Counted from the stretch's first letter, positions 35,501 through 47,772 are shown. The stretch: DNA of 64,000 nucleotides from Apiotrichum sp. Y4204 (GCA_025531455.1 JAMYHL010000012.1:838527-902526), one strand, 5' to 3'. The notes: generated from the letters alone by a model not told the origin. Translations and numbers: made by a program.

Positions 35501-36085
35501 GAGCGGTATCCCAGCATATGCCAGGCAGTGTGCCGGAGGGGATGTTTGACCTCGGCAGGAGGAACTATGATGACAACCCATCCATCTCACCGCCCAACAG
35601 CGCGTACCGCCGCGGCAGACGACATGCCAGACTCCCCGGTACCGCAGCACGGAAGCCGGGTGCCGGTGGCAGAGGCCAGAGGAGCTCAGCATGCCTAGCA
35701 TGTACTGTAGCGTCGAGTTGGAGGTTTTAGGCCGGTTGAACTTTTGTCCATGGTAGACGGTGTGGCATATGGCTACGCAACGACGATACACGCGCGAGCC
35801 GTAACGCCATAACAGCACCACAATCATCAAAACCACCACAGCGCCTGCCTTCTATTCTAATCATGAAGAGCACTACCCCACCCAACGGACACGCAGCCCC
35901 GGCGCGCGCCCGGGACATCCGGCAAACACGGTCTTATCACGATAAATCGTGGCTGCGAATCCGCAGGGCCGGGGCGGTGCACTTCTCCATGGTACAATGG
36001 AGCGCCACGGCACATTGCGCGACTCCCGACCTTGTCCCACCTAGACCATAATGGTTTGAACAAGGCGTACCGCCAGCTGGGAACT

Positions 36086-36120
36086 GGGAACTCTGGGAAC
36101 TCTGGGAACTCTGGGAATCA
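36086..36120. repeat. 9-bp tandem repeat GGGAACTCT
   Basis: Three full units (36086-36112) and a partial fourth, preceded by a related GGGAACT. It is non-coding. Confidence 0.75.
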
Positions 36121-37072
36121 CTTGCTCGGAACGCACCACACTCGCCCTGTACCCAGTGCGCACCAGTGTTCCCCCATCGCTGCCATCTACCCGCCACGCC
36201 GGCATGCGTGGTTCTGGCGAGTCGGCCCTGGGGGCTGTGGCGTTTCGCGTGGTGCCACAAACAAAAACAGACTGCAGACTGAAATGAGGATATGTATGTT
36301 AAAAAGAGGCGTGCGGTGTGACGTGGGAAGCGTGGCTGGCTGGTGGCCGGTGTTCTTGGGAATCAGTGAGCCGCACCGTGAACTTGCAGCTGCACAGTAT
36401 ATGATCATATGAACGGCAGGCTCTCCACGGACGGGATGTGCCATCGGTGGTGGCTCGGTGGCAGTGGCAGAGTGATACATGAATCAACACCGTTTTGGCG
36501 TGTCTGAGACCGTGTGTGACTCATGTTATTCAGCCTCTGTGTGAGATACATTAAGCCTGTGGGGGAGAGTGTTCATCGACTAGATGTTTGGAGAAGCTTG
36601 GGCTCAGTTGGAGATCTAGGAATCGCGCCGACACACTGGTTGGAGTGATGTGATTGTAGTTTGTCAGCCGGGCAAAAGGCGGGTCTCAAGCCGAGCACTC
36701 AGTCGCTCAGTGCTTTACTCAAACACACTTTAGGACTGGGACAGCAAAGCCGTCAAGGTCAGTCGCAGCGTTTTTGAACGCATTGTATTGGACCCATTCA
36801 AGTGGAACGAGTCTTACTAGACACTGGTCAGAACAATCGGGATTGAGCTCCGCCGACAGGCTTGTGATTTCAGTGCGGACACTAGCATTAGCAAGCTAAT
36901 CAGACAATCGCTCATCTGGGTGATTTCGGTTGCATTCACCGACACAAAGCTCAACCCAAGCGGCCGCCCACCGCGGACATTACGAAGATTACGCATCAGC
37001 AAGATAATACTAAAGAAACTCGACTCTCAAACGTGACAAAGACGCTCCAATCCACTCCAACCAGGAGCTCGC

Positions 37073-39310
37073 TCACTGACGAAAGTCGTCATGCACAGGG
37101 TGCTCGGCGACGCGGCCCTCGTCCTTCTTCTCGGGCGAGTTGAACTCGTCGATCGACTCGTCGTCGCCAATCTGCGCAGTGTCGTACCCGTGACTCCGGA
37201 GGTACTCGCGGAACTTGACTTCCTCGTCGACCATCCAGTCGGGGCCGATGTTGGGGATGGTGAGGAACGCGACGAGGGCCGCGAAGATGGCGAGCGCCGA
37301 GCCCACCCAGAAAATACCCGTGTTCTCGAGGTACTTTGAGCGCTTGGCCATCGAGTCGATGATCTGCGGGAACGTGTAGCTGCCGATGAACGCGCCGACT
37401 GCGTTTGAGTTAGCAGACGCGGGGGTGGTATTTGCGCGTGGGGACTCACCCTTGCCGATGGCGGCGGCGACACCGTACAGCTGACCACGGGCACATGTCG
37501 GCGAAATGGCCTTGGAAGCCAGGAGGCCGAGGTTGTTGCCCGGGCCGACCTCACCGAATCCAAGGAAGATACCGTACATGACGGCGAAGCCGGCGACGTG
37601 CTTGACGAGATGGTTGTAGGCGCCGGACAGGGCAAAGCCGAAGATGGCCTGCATGGTGAAGCCAAAGATGAGCGTGTACTTGGGGCCAAGGTAGTCAACA
37701 ATCAGCGAGCCGACGATCTGGAGTGTGAGCATACCCTTGGAGGTTTCCCGGTGTGCAACTCACGGTTCCCGGGACGTAGAACGCATTGATCAGGCAGGCC
37801 CAGCCAAACGACTGGGACAGGGTGGCGTTGGGCGCGGCGAGCGAGGTGATCGTGTCGGCGTACATGCCAAAGGGGTAGACACTGCGGTCAGCGGTGTTCA
37901 GGAGACTTGACAACACTTACATCCAGTCGTAGATGAACCAAACAATGGAAAGACCAAGGAGGCGGAGCCAATAGCGCTTGATGAGGAGCCAGTAGGGGAT
38001 GGGCGCCTTGCGCATGTTGTTCTTGCGGTACACCTCGGGCTCGACCATCCAAAGACGCGCGACGAGGAGAATCAGAGGCGGGATGGCACCGAGGAGGAGG
38101 GTGCCACGCCAGACTGCGCGGAGGTGGTGCTCTGAATGTCAGCACCAGAGAACTGCCACATCTGTCCCCCACTCACCGCCAAAGATCTGGAGCAGCACCC
38201 ACGCCACGAACCAGGCGATGGGGAACGCAAAGTCGAGCATGGTGTTGGTCGCCCACACAAAGAGACGCTGCTGGCTCTTCTTTTTCACGCCAGTGTTCTC
38301 AGTCGCCTGGGAGTCAGTGGCAGCTCAAGACGTGATGTAGGAGACCGTGTCTCAACCTCGTGGACGGGGCCAAGAGCAGGTGAGCAGGTAAGACAGCTTC
38401 TTGGCAGCAGTCCTCACAGCCATTCGCTTAACGTACCTCAGCAGCAGTGACCGAACCGGACGCTGAAGTCAGCACGGTATTCTCACATTCCTTCACTTGC
38501 GGCCCACTACTCACGGTACTCTCCACCGATACCGACACCCAGGATGGTACGGAAGGCGATGAGGCAGTTGACCTGGACCTGCGGGGACGCGCCGGCGCCG
38601 GACGTGGCCGAGAGGATCCTGTGGGTGTGAGCAGTGGCGTTGGTTGTGGCACCTACGAGAAGACAAAAATGATGGTCGTGCAGATGTACATGCCGATCTT
38701 GCGGCCAATCTTATCAGAGACATAGCCGAACACTGCCGGGAGTTAGAGAGTTTGACGCGGTGTGCCGCCCACTGCCGGTACTCACGGATCATGCCGATGA
38801 CCATGCCCATGAACGCCATGGACGCGATGAGCTCGGCGTTGTGGTTCTTCTTCTTGTCGAGCGTGTCCGGGTACAGCTTGGCGAGGATAGTCTTGACGGG
38901 ACTGATGGCCGCGTTCGAGTAGCCATCACAGAACATGGCCGAGCCCTGATGGTCAGTATCTGCTGGTACTATGAGGCTGGGACGCCCGACGCCGTGGAAT
39001 AATCACGCAGTGTAGCATGTGGGTACCTCGGTGTGTCCGCCACACTTTCTGCGCTCTTGGCACGAGTGATGGCCGTGAGGCATTATTTCTCGGGTACCAT
39101 CTCCTCGGCGATATCCCTTATCTGTATCTATACTCACGGCGGCGAAGATACTGCCCGTCAGCACAGCCTGGACAACAAAGCAGAGAGAAACACTCACGTT
39201 CCAATGTTGCCGAGCTTGCGCTTGGGCCGCTGGGTCTCGACGTCGCGAGAGTCCACGGTGTCAGACACTGCGGCGTCCGCGGCGCGGTTGCGTTTGCCGA
39301 AGAGAGGCAT
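37073..39310 (-). CDS. MFS transporter, Git1-like (glycerophosphodiester/phosphate:H+ symporter family)
   Basis: Eleven exons: 39198-39310, 39138-39150, 38786-38945, 38657-38732, 38515-38618, 38437-38462, 38177-38306, 37921-38131, 37764-37881, 37450-37717 and 37073-37398 (1545 nt, 514 aa). The order of motifs is that of the PHO84/Git1 branch of the MFS. MFCDGYSNAAI lies in TM1, FGYVSDKIGRKIGM is the loop 2-3 signature, ILGVGIGGEYP lies in TM4, MVEPEVYRKN is in the central loop, WFIYDWIVYPFGMYADTI starts TM7, and SLIVDYLGPKY ends loop 8-9. Git1 proteins import glycerophosphoinositol or glycerophosphocholine as phosphate sources; the substrate here is not proven. Exon 2 is only 13 nt and exon 6 only 26 nt. 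The last lumenal/cytosolic tail is acidic. Confidence 0.88.
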
Positions 39311-42094
39311 GGTGACTGGTATAGTGAGTGATGGTCGCTCGCTGGTCGTCGGTAGTTGCGCAGCTCTCGAGGGGTCTCGCGGGGAGCAAGGAGATAAGAA
39401 CAATGTGTCCGTGTATAAATAAGTAGGAAAGTAGGCAAGGCAGTTGGATAGTCATGGGACTGAAAGCGCGGCGCTCCTCTGCGGCGGCCTTGCCCCCGGC
39501 CCCAAGTTTCCACAGAGCTTCCCGGGCCTGCCGCTGTCATCACGCCCGCAGAGCTAGTGACCACACACAGGCCGGCAATCACTCGCTATCGGGCAGCGGG
39601 CAGTGACAGCCAGAGACACACGCGCGGGTGGGCTGCCCGCTCCGTCCGGTCCTGGGTTCTCAGGCTCTCGGGGCTTTCTGCGCGTGCTCGTGTGCGTGGG
39701 CGTATGAAAGCCATGTTCCCCGGTTCCCCTCCCTCTTCAGGCACCGAGTGCGCTAAGCTAACGAGCACACATTGAGATCTGTGGACTCGGCTTTTGTTTT
39801 CTTCATTCTCCCTCTTTCTGTGCCGCTTCGCTTAGGTAGTCTAGATAACCTTGACATCGTTGCTCGACCACGCAAGGGGAGCACACAGCGAACAGAGAGC
39901 TGAATGATCAGACTTATGGACCATCCATGACGGTACGAGATATTTACCCCTCCACCCGCAAGAGGGACGAGGATGAGGAGCTCGACCAGATGGTTCGCGT
40001 TGGACACTGCCCTGGTCCCCGCAGGGCGCGCACCGATCGTGACAGGCCCCAGCGGGCAGGTCCGTACCGAGAGGGGGGCACCGTGAACGTAAAAAGCCGG
40101 TAACGGCCCAAAGGAGACCGGAGATGCGCGAATGCGGCACTCCACGCGGGACGAACAGAAAATAAAAGTAGATGGAGGCGGAATGGTCGAGCGCGGGCGG
40201 CCAAGAGGGAGCCAGTGCCGCATTTAGAACAGGGCTGTTTACCCCCTTTTGCCCCGTGTGGCGCTCTCACGCGGGCAGGAACAGAGGAACTAGAAGAGAG
40301 AGCTAGAAAGGGCTAGGAGAGCCTAGGAGCCAGAGAGGGGGAGTCACATGGAACAGGTACTAACTGCTCCATTCCCTGGATTCAAAAGAGATCATTGCCG
40401 CGGCCCCCCCTTGCTCGGCCTGTTCCTACGTTTGTGGCTTTTATGAGCACACGAGCACGATACACAATGCGAGCTTGCCCTCGACTCGCGCGACTCGCGC
40501 ACACGCACACACGCCGCCCATCATCGTCATTAACAGGTACGCGAGGAACGGCCTGATCGACATGTCGTGTAGCGCAATAGAACGTGTGTCATGTGGCCAC
40601 TGATGTTCATCCATCTTCTGTCCTCTGCCACCCGGCGCAGCCACAGCCCTTGTTTTGCTGCCAGTCAACCAACACGAGCATCCTGACATCTCTGACCCTG
40701 TATCGCCCCACTCAGCCCCCGCTGGTGGACGTGCTCTGCCCCGCGTGAGCTATTGTCCGGCACCGACGGCCACCGGAACTCGACGCGTTCGGGACTAGCA
40801 GATGTCGGACGTTTGTCCGACACGCAGATGGTCGCGTGTCGCGGTGTTCAGTCGATCAGTCGTCAGTCGCGTTCGAGCATCGACCACGAGCTGGGACCCG
40901 TCCGTCCACTTCCGTCTTCTATCTTGCATCGCGCCGACCCCGACGCACACGTCCGCAGCGAGGCACCTGCGCACCTGCGCATCGCAAACGTGCACGATGG
41001 AACGTGCGTGCGTGCGGCGGCGGATGTCGTTCCCGGCGTTCTATTCCGAGATTGCGAGATAAGAAAAGAGCACGGACAGAACGGGCGATAAGGTGTTGCC
41101 AACCTGGATAGTTTCATGGCCCGCGTTGGTGTACCGGTTGGTTTGCTACGCCGCCAAGCTTCAGCTCCAAGCGCCCAAGCTCAAGCTCCACTCCAAGCTG
41201 CGCGCGTGTGGCCTTCGAACCCAGGCTTCAAGTTCAAGCAGAGAGATTTGCATCGGTTCCGGTCCCGATTTCCATTCGGTCCCATTCCGCAACACCCATC
41301 CCTTGCGCCCTTAGATCTTGTTATCTTCCGGGACTAGCGCACCGCGATGCCGATTACGGCTCGCGACTCTCGACACACGTGCGAGATGGGCTGTGAGCTG
41401 TGAGCGCTGTTGGTGGTCATGAGAGGAAGAGAGAAAATCTTCATCATGGCCGTTTCAAGATGGAGGGTCCAGACCTGACTTGGACATTGCGGAATGTCAA
41501 TCCACCCCATGTAGACGCTACAGACCTACAGACTAGTACAAGTATCTCCCGCTTCGCCTTATCTCGGCGATGTCGCCGCGACAACCGCTCTTGCTTGCTC
41601 GCACTCGCACGGCGGTCGCTCGTGGCCGTTGTTCCTAGTCACAGACCACGTTGTACTGTGCAACTGCGCGACGTGCTGACTCGAGACTTTCGTTCCCGGC
41701 GGTAGATGTTGCGCGCCGCTCAATGGCCAAGAAACGTGCTTTGCATTGTCGTTGTGAGTGCACAAAATTCTCCGGGTAGGACTTTTGGTGCTAGTCTATT
41801 CTTAGTGGAGATCTCAGTTTAGATTGCTCATCCACAGCCGTATCCGAGTAGGGCAAGAGTCAGTAACTCCACCCCATCGTCGACAGCTCGACAGCTCGAG
41901 CTGGCCAGTCAGTCCGTCACCGTCCACCATTCACTTGGACAGCGTCAACAGCGTCGCGGAGATAACAGAGCTCCAGATTCTGCAGTCGCGGCTCCCGGCT
42001 CCAAAGTGCGATTCAGAATTCCCAACTGCATATCACGAATGTCCTGGCTCCTATCCCAGATGATTACACACAGACCCATCTGATCGTCATTCAT
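39311..42094. other. 2.8-kb intergenic region
   Basis: Upstream region of the Git1-like gene and 3' flank of the next transporter. A TATA-like ATTTATA (minus strand) lies near 39414-39420, about 105 bp before the Git1-like ATG. Open frames around 39750-41700 overlap on both strands without gene features. Confidence 0.5.
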
Positions 42095-43871
42095 TCACTT
42101 GGGCACGCCGCGGAGGGTGACAATCGCCGTGAGAGCGAGCATGCCCGCGAAGACGTAGAAGACACGGCCGTCGCCCTCGCGGCGGCTCTCGGGGTCGCGC
42201 GGGTCGACAGGGTAGGTGAGCGCGTCCCGGAGCGGAAGGAAGAATGCGCCGATGAGAAAGTTGGAGACCCACGAGGCGGAGAGGGCGAGCGAGGATAGCG
42301 CGGGAACCGCGTGAGGCGGCACCATGTCCGAGACGAGGAGGAAGGGCACGGGACCGAGGCCGACGGCGAATGTCGCCTGATGTCAGCTGGGCAACACTTT
42401 CTATTCTTTCCATCCAGCTCACAATAAAGCCAACAATGGCGAATCCACTCAGGTTCCCAATGTGGAGGTTGAGGCCGTACGCGAGAAGGATGGCCATGGT
42501 GCCCATACCGGCAGTGGACATGAGAAGGAGGGACCGGCGGCCGAGCCTGTCCACGAGGTAGATGGCGGGCACTGTCATGAGGGCGTTGACAATCGTGATG
42601 CCAACGCTGAGAACACCCGCGCCGCCCGCCTGGGGGAAGAGAGGCTTGAGGACATCCGTCGAGTAGTAGAGAACAGCGTTCACGCCCGAAAGTTGCTGGA
42701 AACACAGAATGGCAGTGACGAGGATGGCGGGGCCGCGGAGCGCCGGGGTAGACAGAAGGCCGCGGATAGTGAGCTGGTCGTTGGCCACCTTGGGGCGGAG
42801 GAGCGGCGCGGCAGCTGCTGCAATCAGTGTGTGTCCTTGTCCGCTAACCCACATTCTTCCAGGCTTGGGGTCAGCGCGCCAGTGGGTTCCCGCTCCTCAT
42901 CGGGGTTCTGGTTCTCCTCGTCGGTGGCAACAGGCTCGTGGCGAGCGGGCAACTCTTCCACAGTCATTATCTGGAGAATGGAAACGAGACCGGAGAAGGC
43001 GCACACCCAGCGCCATTTACCAGGCTTGTCGCCCTCCTGAGAGTCAGCAGATGGCTGGATGTTACTCTGGACTCACTGGACCAGTGAGGGCGAGACCGAC
43101 GAGCTGCGACGAGCAGATGCCGAGAACCAGCGCAAACTGGTGCAGCGTGCCAATCTGACCAGTCTTGTTGGCGAGCTCGGGGGTCGCGCGTGCAAGTGCC
43201 GCGAGGTAAGGAGGGACAAGGCACACTGCAAGTCCACTCACGATGCCGGCGACGACGCTGCGGTCAGCAATCGTTGAACACCACCAGTCCATCCTTGACA
43301 CTCACCGGCCGAGAGCCATGACGATCCAGTGCGGCGCGGCAGCCATGAGCGCCGCAGCGGCGAGATTAAGCCATCCGGTCCACGCGATTCCGCCCGACAC
43401 GCCCTCGGCACGGACGAGGCGGTCGCTAAACAGACTTCCTGCAAGACCGCCGGCCGTGAGCAGCGCCGTGACGATGCTGTAGCGCGTCTTGTCGAGGCCA
43501 ATGCACGGCGGCAGCAGCCGGTTGCTGTCCTCGGGCGTCGCGTAGCATGTCAGGCCCTTGACGGTGTAGTTGAGCTCGGTGATGTGGTATCCATCTGACG
43601 TCAGTCGAGCGAGGAAGAGGGTGTTCGGCACGGCACAGCAGTTGTAAACCGTAATTCGCAGCTCGGGCTGACCATCCAGCTTCACGGCGTCAATGGGCGG
43701 TGACCCGTCATGACTATTCAAACGGCCGAGACACTCTCTCCGCGCACTGCGCACCCCTCAAACACAAGACGCACAATACCAAGACGATCTGGACGCGTGA
43801 GTACGTGGCCACACTCTGCCCACTTACAAGCACGCCCAGACAATGGCCTTGATGACCCGCTTGGACGGCAT
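42095..43871 (-). CDS. MFS sugar-transporter-family protein (YBR241C/vacuolar type)
   Basis: Seven exons: 43828-43871, 43775-43788, 43306-43594, 43077-43257, 42853-43036, 42423-42817 and 42095-42376 (1389 nt, 462 aa). It contains WYYGYHITELN in TM1, FSDRLVRAEG at loop 2-3, GIVSGLAVCLVPPYLAALA in TM4, FQQLSGVNAVLYYS in TM7 and YLVDRLGRRSLLLMS at loop 8-9. These mark the sugar-porter family. GYHxxELN in TM1 is typical of the YBR241C/YGL104C group rather than plasma-membrane hexose carriers, so a vacuolar or internal location is likely. The central loop is acidic and the protein is short for the family. Exon 2 is 14 nt (codes L-S-S-W-Y across junctions). One intron is only 35 nt. Confidence 0.85.
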
Positions 43872-44228
43872 GGTGTGATTTGCTGCGCGTGTCGCTTACT
43901 GTACAGAGTACAGGGTCGTCTCTGCGTGCTGTGACGGGGCGAAGATGAGTGGATGCTGAATGCTGTTGGGGATGGAGAGGACGGCGGATATTCTGTGGAG
44001 GTGGATGGGGACAGGTGGGTGGCGGTGATGGGTCGGCATCGCGGCATACGGAGTCTGCTGAGAGGGTTGAGAGCAAGTCACTACACCCCCCCAGGACATA
44101 TGGAAGACTTCACGAATGGCTAAAGACTGCGCGTACACGTCCTCCACTCGCATTCTTACGAGGCGCGAAACCCACTCTGTTCCCACCGAGCGGCGTCGTC
44201 GTCGGAAGTTATACACAACCTTGCATAC

Positions 44229-44234
44229 TTTATA
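44229..44234 (-). promoter_or_regulatory. TATA-like box upstream of the sugar-transporter gene
   Basis: Reads TATAAA on the minus strand, about 360 bp before the ATG at 43871. The distance is long, so the assignment is tentative. Confidence 0.3.
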
Positions 44235-44874
44235 AGCAGCACTGTCAGTATCGGAACGCAAGGATCAAAGAGATCAAAGAGGTCGGCGAGGTCGGCGAGT
44301 TTTGGACATTGGAGGATGATTGACTGATTGGATCACACTGATCGACGACCTTGTAGATCCGTAGCTCCGGCCCCCCCTCCACACACAGATCATGCAGATC
44401 GCTGGGATTGGCAGATCAACAGGGGTAGAGATACACCCCATATCAGACATGCGGCATCGGCGTCTTTATCAGCAGCAAAACACAAACGCACAAAACGGTT
44501 TGTATCCCTTTTGATATGAAGATGCCAGCATCTCCGACTCGGGAAGACAATTTCCGCTGGAGACAGCGCAACGCCCGGTGCATCTCGGAGTTGGGCCAAG
44601 GCAAGTAGTTGGTGTACTTACTGTGTAGTGGAGCAACAATCCATCATGCCATCACAACCCTATTCACGATGGATGACGTAGTGCTCTCTCCAGCCCGTTA
44701 TTGCAGACCTCGCTATCACCTCGCTCCTCTCGCTTACCCCCACAACTCTCAGCTTATCTTCGGAACAGCGCAACAGCACATTGGTCAGCGGAACGACATG
44801 CTGTGAGGTGCAGAAAAGCCGTCCACCAAGTGCCAGAATAGTCCTCCTCCTGCTGGGTCGAGAATTCCTGCGAA

Positions 44875-44913
44875 TCGGGTGGCTGCGTCGGGTGGCTGCA
44901 TCGGGTGGCTGCA
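44875..44913. repeat. 13-bp tandem triplication
   Basis: TCGGGTGGCTGC plus one variable base (G, A, A), three perfect units in tandem at 44875-44887, 44888-44900 and 44901-44913, about 400 bp upstream of the oxidoreductase start. Confidence 0.85.
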
Positions 44914-45310
44914 CCCGGTCCACCGGCTTGTCTTGCGCCCGTCGGCCCTCGGCGAGGGTGGATGTGCAGTGGGTGCAGGTCACTCGCAGCCGTGGCTACG
45001 GAACGTTGCGTCCACCTCCCCCGCTGCGAAGAGTATGACGGACATGTCTCGGTCCCTTACATGACCGATATGAGATCATGAGCGCAGTTTACCTGACACA
45101 ACGCGTTCCGCTTGGGTAAGCCGGCATGCGAGGTCATGGGCAGCTTGTAACCGTTGTGGAGCTGAGAAGTGGGGGCTTGCCAGCCTGACGGTTGCCAAGA
45201 CGGAGACAATGCACGATTACACAATTAGCTCCCAACATCCCAGAAGCTACATAAGCTGCAGGACGTTCTCACGAAACTCGCAACCACATCCCCCAGAAAA
45301 TACACACACC

Positions 45311-46806
45311 ATGTCGCTCCCAACTCAGATGAAGGCTCTCGTCCAGCTCGACAATGTGAGTCCGCCCCGCCCCGCGCCTGCGCCACATACACCGGGGTAG
45401 TCACTCATCCGGCTGGCGCCCCTTGTGTCCATGGCGCCCGCCGCGTGCCTTTTTTGGAAGCGTTAGACAGCATAGACAGACTGCTCACGCCCAGGAAAAC
45501 CAAGTCGGCGTCCGCGACCACCCCGTGCCGCCCCTCGAGGAGGGCGAGGTGATGGTCAAGGTCGACTATGTCGCTCTCGTGAGTGCTGCCATGTGTCGGG
45601 ATAGTACATCCTGCCTCAAACTGGCTATAAATTTCGAACCCGTGCTGACTCTGTCCTTCCGCCATGACAACACCACTCACTCTCCTACTTTCCCCACCTA
45701 GAACCCCACCGACTGGAAGCACGTCGACACGCGCGCCCGTCCGGGCGCGATCATCGGCTGCGACTACACAGGCATCGTCGTCGAGTCGGCGGCATCAAAG
45801 GGCCGCGAGCACGTAAAGGTCGGCCAGCGCGTCGCCGGCTGGGTCCACGGCGGCCTGTTCGAGGACCGCGGCTCGTTTGCGCAGTACCTCAAGGTTCCTG
45901 CCGAGTGCACCTTTGTCGTCCCCGACAAGTTGAAGCCCGAGGAGGCGGCGACGTTTGGCGTGCCGTACTTTACGGCGTTCCACGCGCTGGTGCACAGCCA
46001 GAAGCACGGATGGCCCCCGCAGGAGAACAAGGGATGGGTGAGTCTGGGCTGTGATGGTGTGTGCAGCTGGTTTTGCTACATGCAGGTTGAGCCGCACAAC
46101 CTCACTCAACATCCCCAACCCCCCTCTCGGACTCGTACTAACCCCAGGCGCTCATCTACGGCGGTTCCACCGCTGTCGGCTTCTTCTCGGTCCAGCTGGC
46201 CAAGCTGCTGGGCTACAAGGTGGTCGCCGCGTGCTCCCCGCGCAACTTTGAGGTGGTGAAGAGCTACGGTGCGGACGAGGTGTTCGACTACCACAACGCG
46301 GCCGAGTGCGTCTCGAACGTCCGCTCAGTGTCGGATGGCGGCGTCGAGGTTGCCTTTGACTGCGTGTCCGAGGCCGAGTCGCAGACGATTGCGATCCAGT
46401 GCTTCAACGACAAAAAGGGCCACCAGCTCAACATTATCCTCGAGGAGGACAAGGAGGCTGCCAAGATGCGCCCCGACGTCAAGATTGTGGGCACGCTGCT
46501 GTACACTCTCTACGGAAAGGTGAGCGCCAGGCCGCCAAGCCCCCAAGCGATCAAGCCGCGAAACTAGACTAACCCCAGGCCTTCAACTTTGGTCCCCGTA
46601 ACGGCCCCGATATGAAGCTCCCCGCCATTCCCGAGGACAGGAAGTTCTTTGAGGAGATCTGCGCCAAGACGCCGTCGTACATTACCGACTTTGGGTTCCG
46701 CGCGCCGCCCATTTCGCTGCGCGAGGGCCTCGAGAACATCCCCCAGGGATTCAAGGAGATGCGCGAGAACACCGTCAGCGGCAAGCGTCTCGTGTACAAG
46801 ATCTAG
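45311..46806 (+). CDS. MDR-superfamily oxidoreductase (ToxD / enoyl-reductase-like)
   Basis: Five exons (45311-45355, 45495-45578, 45702-46037, 46148-46519, 46579-46806), all phase 0, give 354 aa. The N-terminal GroES-like part has NPTDWKH, IIGCDYTGIVVE and VGQRVAGWVHG, typical of the fungal trans-enoyl-reductase-like MDR group (zinc ligands absent). The Rossmann nucleotide site is YGGSTAVGFFSVQLAK, followed by VVAACSPRNFEVVKSYGADEVFDY. Such enzymes reduce activated double bonds with NADPH. They occur both alone and beside polyketide synthases; no biosynthetic cluster is present here, so a stand-alone detoxification or reductase role is more likely. Substrate is unknown. Confidence 0.88.
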
Positions 46807-47139
46807 ATCGGGGAGTGATAGTATGTGTGTAGTCCAGCCTACAGCGGTTGGAAGCTCAGAGTCCAGAGTGAGAGAGTAGTAGTCAAAATGATAGTGCCAA
46901 GATGGCAGTGTGAATGCAACAGCTTGTGAAGATCCTAGCTTGTGGGGGTCTTGAGACAAACAGAAAGTAGAATAGCAGAAACGAGACTTGGCCCCATATC
47001 CAATCAATCCGCATGCGGCCTTGACATAACATGAATGCTGGATGCTCAGAGTCAGTGTGTCAAGGTCAGTCAGCGCCCCCAAACGTCCCATATAGTACAA
47101 TGCACAAGTCTATGAATGCTGATTGCTCTTCTGATTCCC
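46807..47139. other. Convergent spacer, MDR oxidoreductase / PCC1
   Basis: 333 bp between stop codons. No gene is seen. Confidence 0.6.
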
Positions 47140-47772
47140 TCACCGCCGCGGTTCATCCGGCCGACCAGGCAACTCGATGCCCTTTGTGGCCTCCATCTCG
47201 TCGTGCGCCTTGGCCGCTTCGGCCGCGAGCTCCGCGTCGCTCGGGGACACCTCGTCGGGGTCGGGCGCAAACTCGCCCATCGTCCGCAGGACCAGGTCCG
47301 CAGACGCGATGAAGCTATTGGAAGCTAGGCGGAGGAGGCGGAGCGTGGCTGCCCGGAAGGTACTGTGGGGTCAGTAAATGTCCAGGGGGAGGATTGCAGC
47401 ATCATAGAGCGCGGCCGGAGACATCCAAGCCAGGTCGGTCTGCACTCGACCTGCGACTTATGTGTTGGCCAAAACGCGCCAGCGACACACTCACACAACG
47501 ACCTCCTTGTCCTCCACGACCGTCTCGCGGTCCACGAGGCTGGCGTTCACTTCGCGGTCGACATCAAGGGAGCGCTTCGCGATGGCGGCGTGTTCCGGGG
47601 TGAAGAACGGGATGCGGATCGTGCTGTGGGTCAGTGCGTGCGGTCGGGAGCGGAGAGACGCTTCGGTTCTGGGGTTGTAACATGGGTGGCAAACACACCG
47701 AGGAGCAGCCCGTCCCCCAGCTACGCCCGCCTCGCAAACGTACAGGGAATGTGATAGCTCCGGCGTGGTCAT
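47140..47772 (-). CDS. PCC1: KEOPS/EKC complex subunit Pcc1
   Basis: Three exons (47744-47772, 47495-47623, 47140-47362) give 126 aa. The sequence shows the Pcc1 pattern: LTIRIPFFTPEHAAIAKRSL, DVDREVNASLV, then FRAATLRLLRLASNSF and LVLRTMGEFAPD. Pcc1 is the small dimerising subunit that bridges Kae1 in the KEOPS complex, which makes threonylcarbamoyl-adenosine at position 37 of ANN-decoding tRNAs and affects telomeres and transcription. The C-terminal 30 residues extend beyond the core fold and are acidic/Ala-rich. The first exon encodes only nine whole residues. It is head to head with UBC12. Confidence 0.93.

Larger units (their letters stand above)
30433..37072. other. 6.6-kb gene desert
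   Basis: No gene model with splice logic can be built here on either strand. The sequence contains an AT-rich patch (about 31385-31440), a GAT microsatellite (31797-31827), scattered GTTGATCG motifs near 33210-33240, and a 9-bp GGGAACTCT repeat (36086-36120). A short GC3-biased stretch at about 34995-35215 reads as protein in two different frames and may be a decayed gene. Confidence 0.45.
43872..45310. other. Divergent intergenic region, sugar transporter / MDR oxidoreductase
   Basis: No gene is seen. It contains a TATA match for the transporter (44229-44234) and a 13-bp triplicated repeat at 44875-44913. Confidence 0.5.

Noticed and set aside
37736..37763. 28-nt intron in the Git1-like gene
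   Set aside because: A 46-nt intron ending at the CAG before 37717 is also in phase and gives a better family sequence (PGTIVGSLIVDYLGPK).
41190..41250. GGTTCGAA-like tRNA B-box on the minus strand
   Set aside because: No matching A-box or cloverleaf could be found around it.
9579..46806. Biosynthetic gene cluster (aminotransferase, transporters, enoyl-reductase-like MDR)
   Set aside because: The genes are separated by unrelated housekeeping genes and there is no synthase-type core enzyme.
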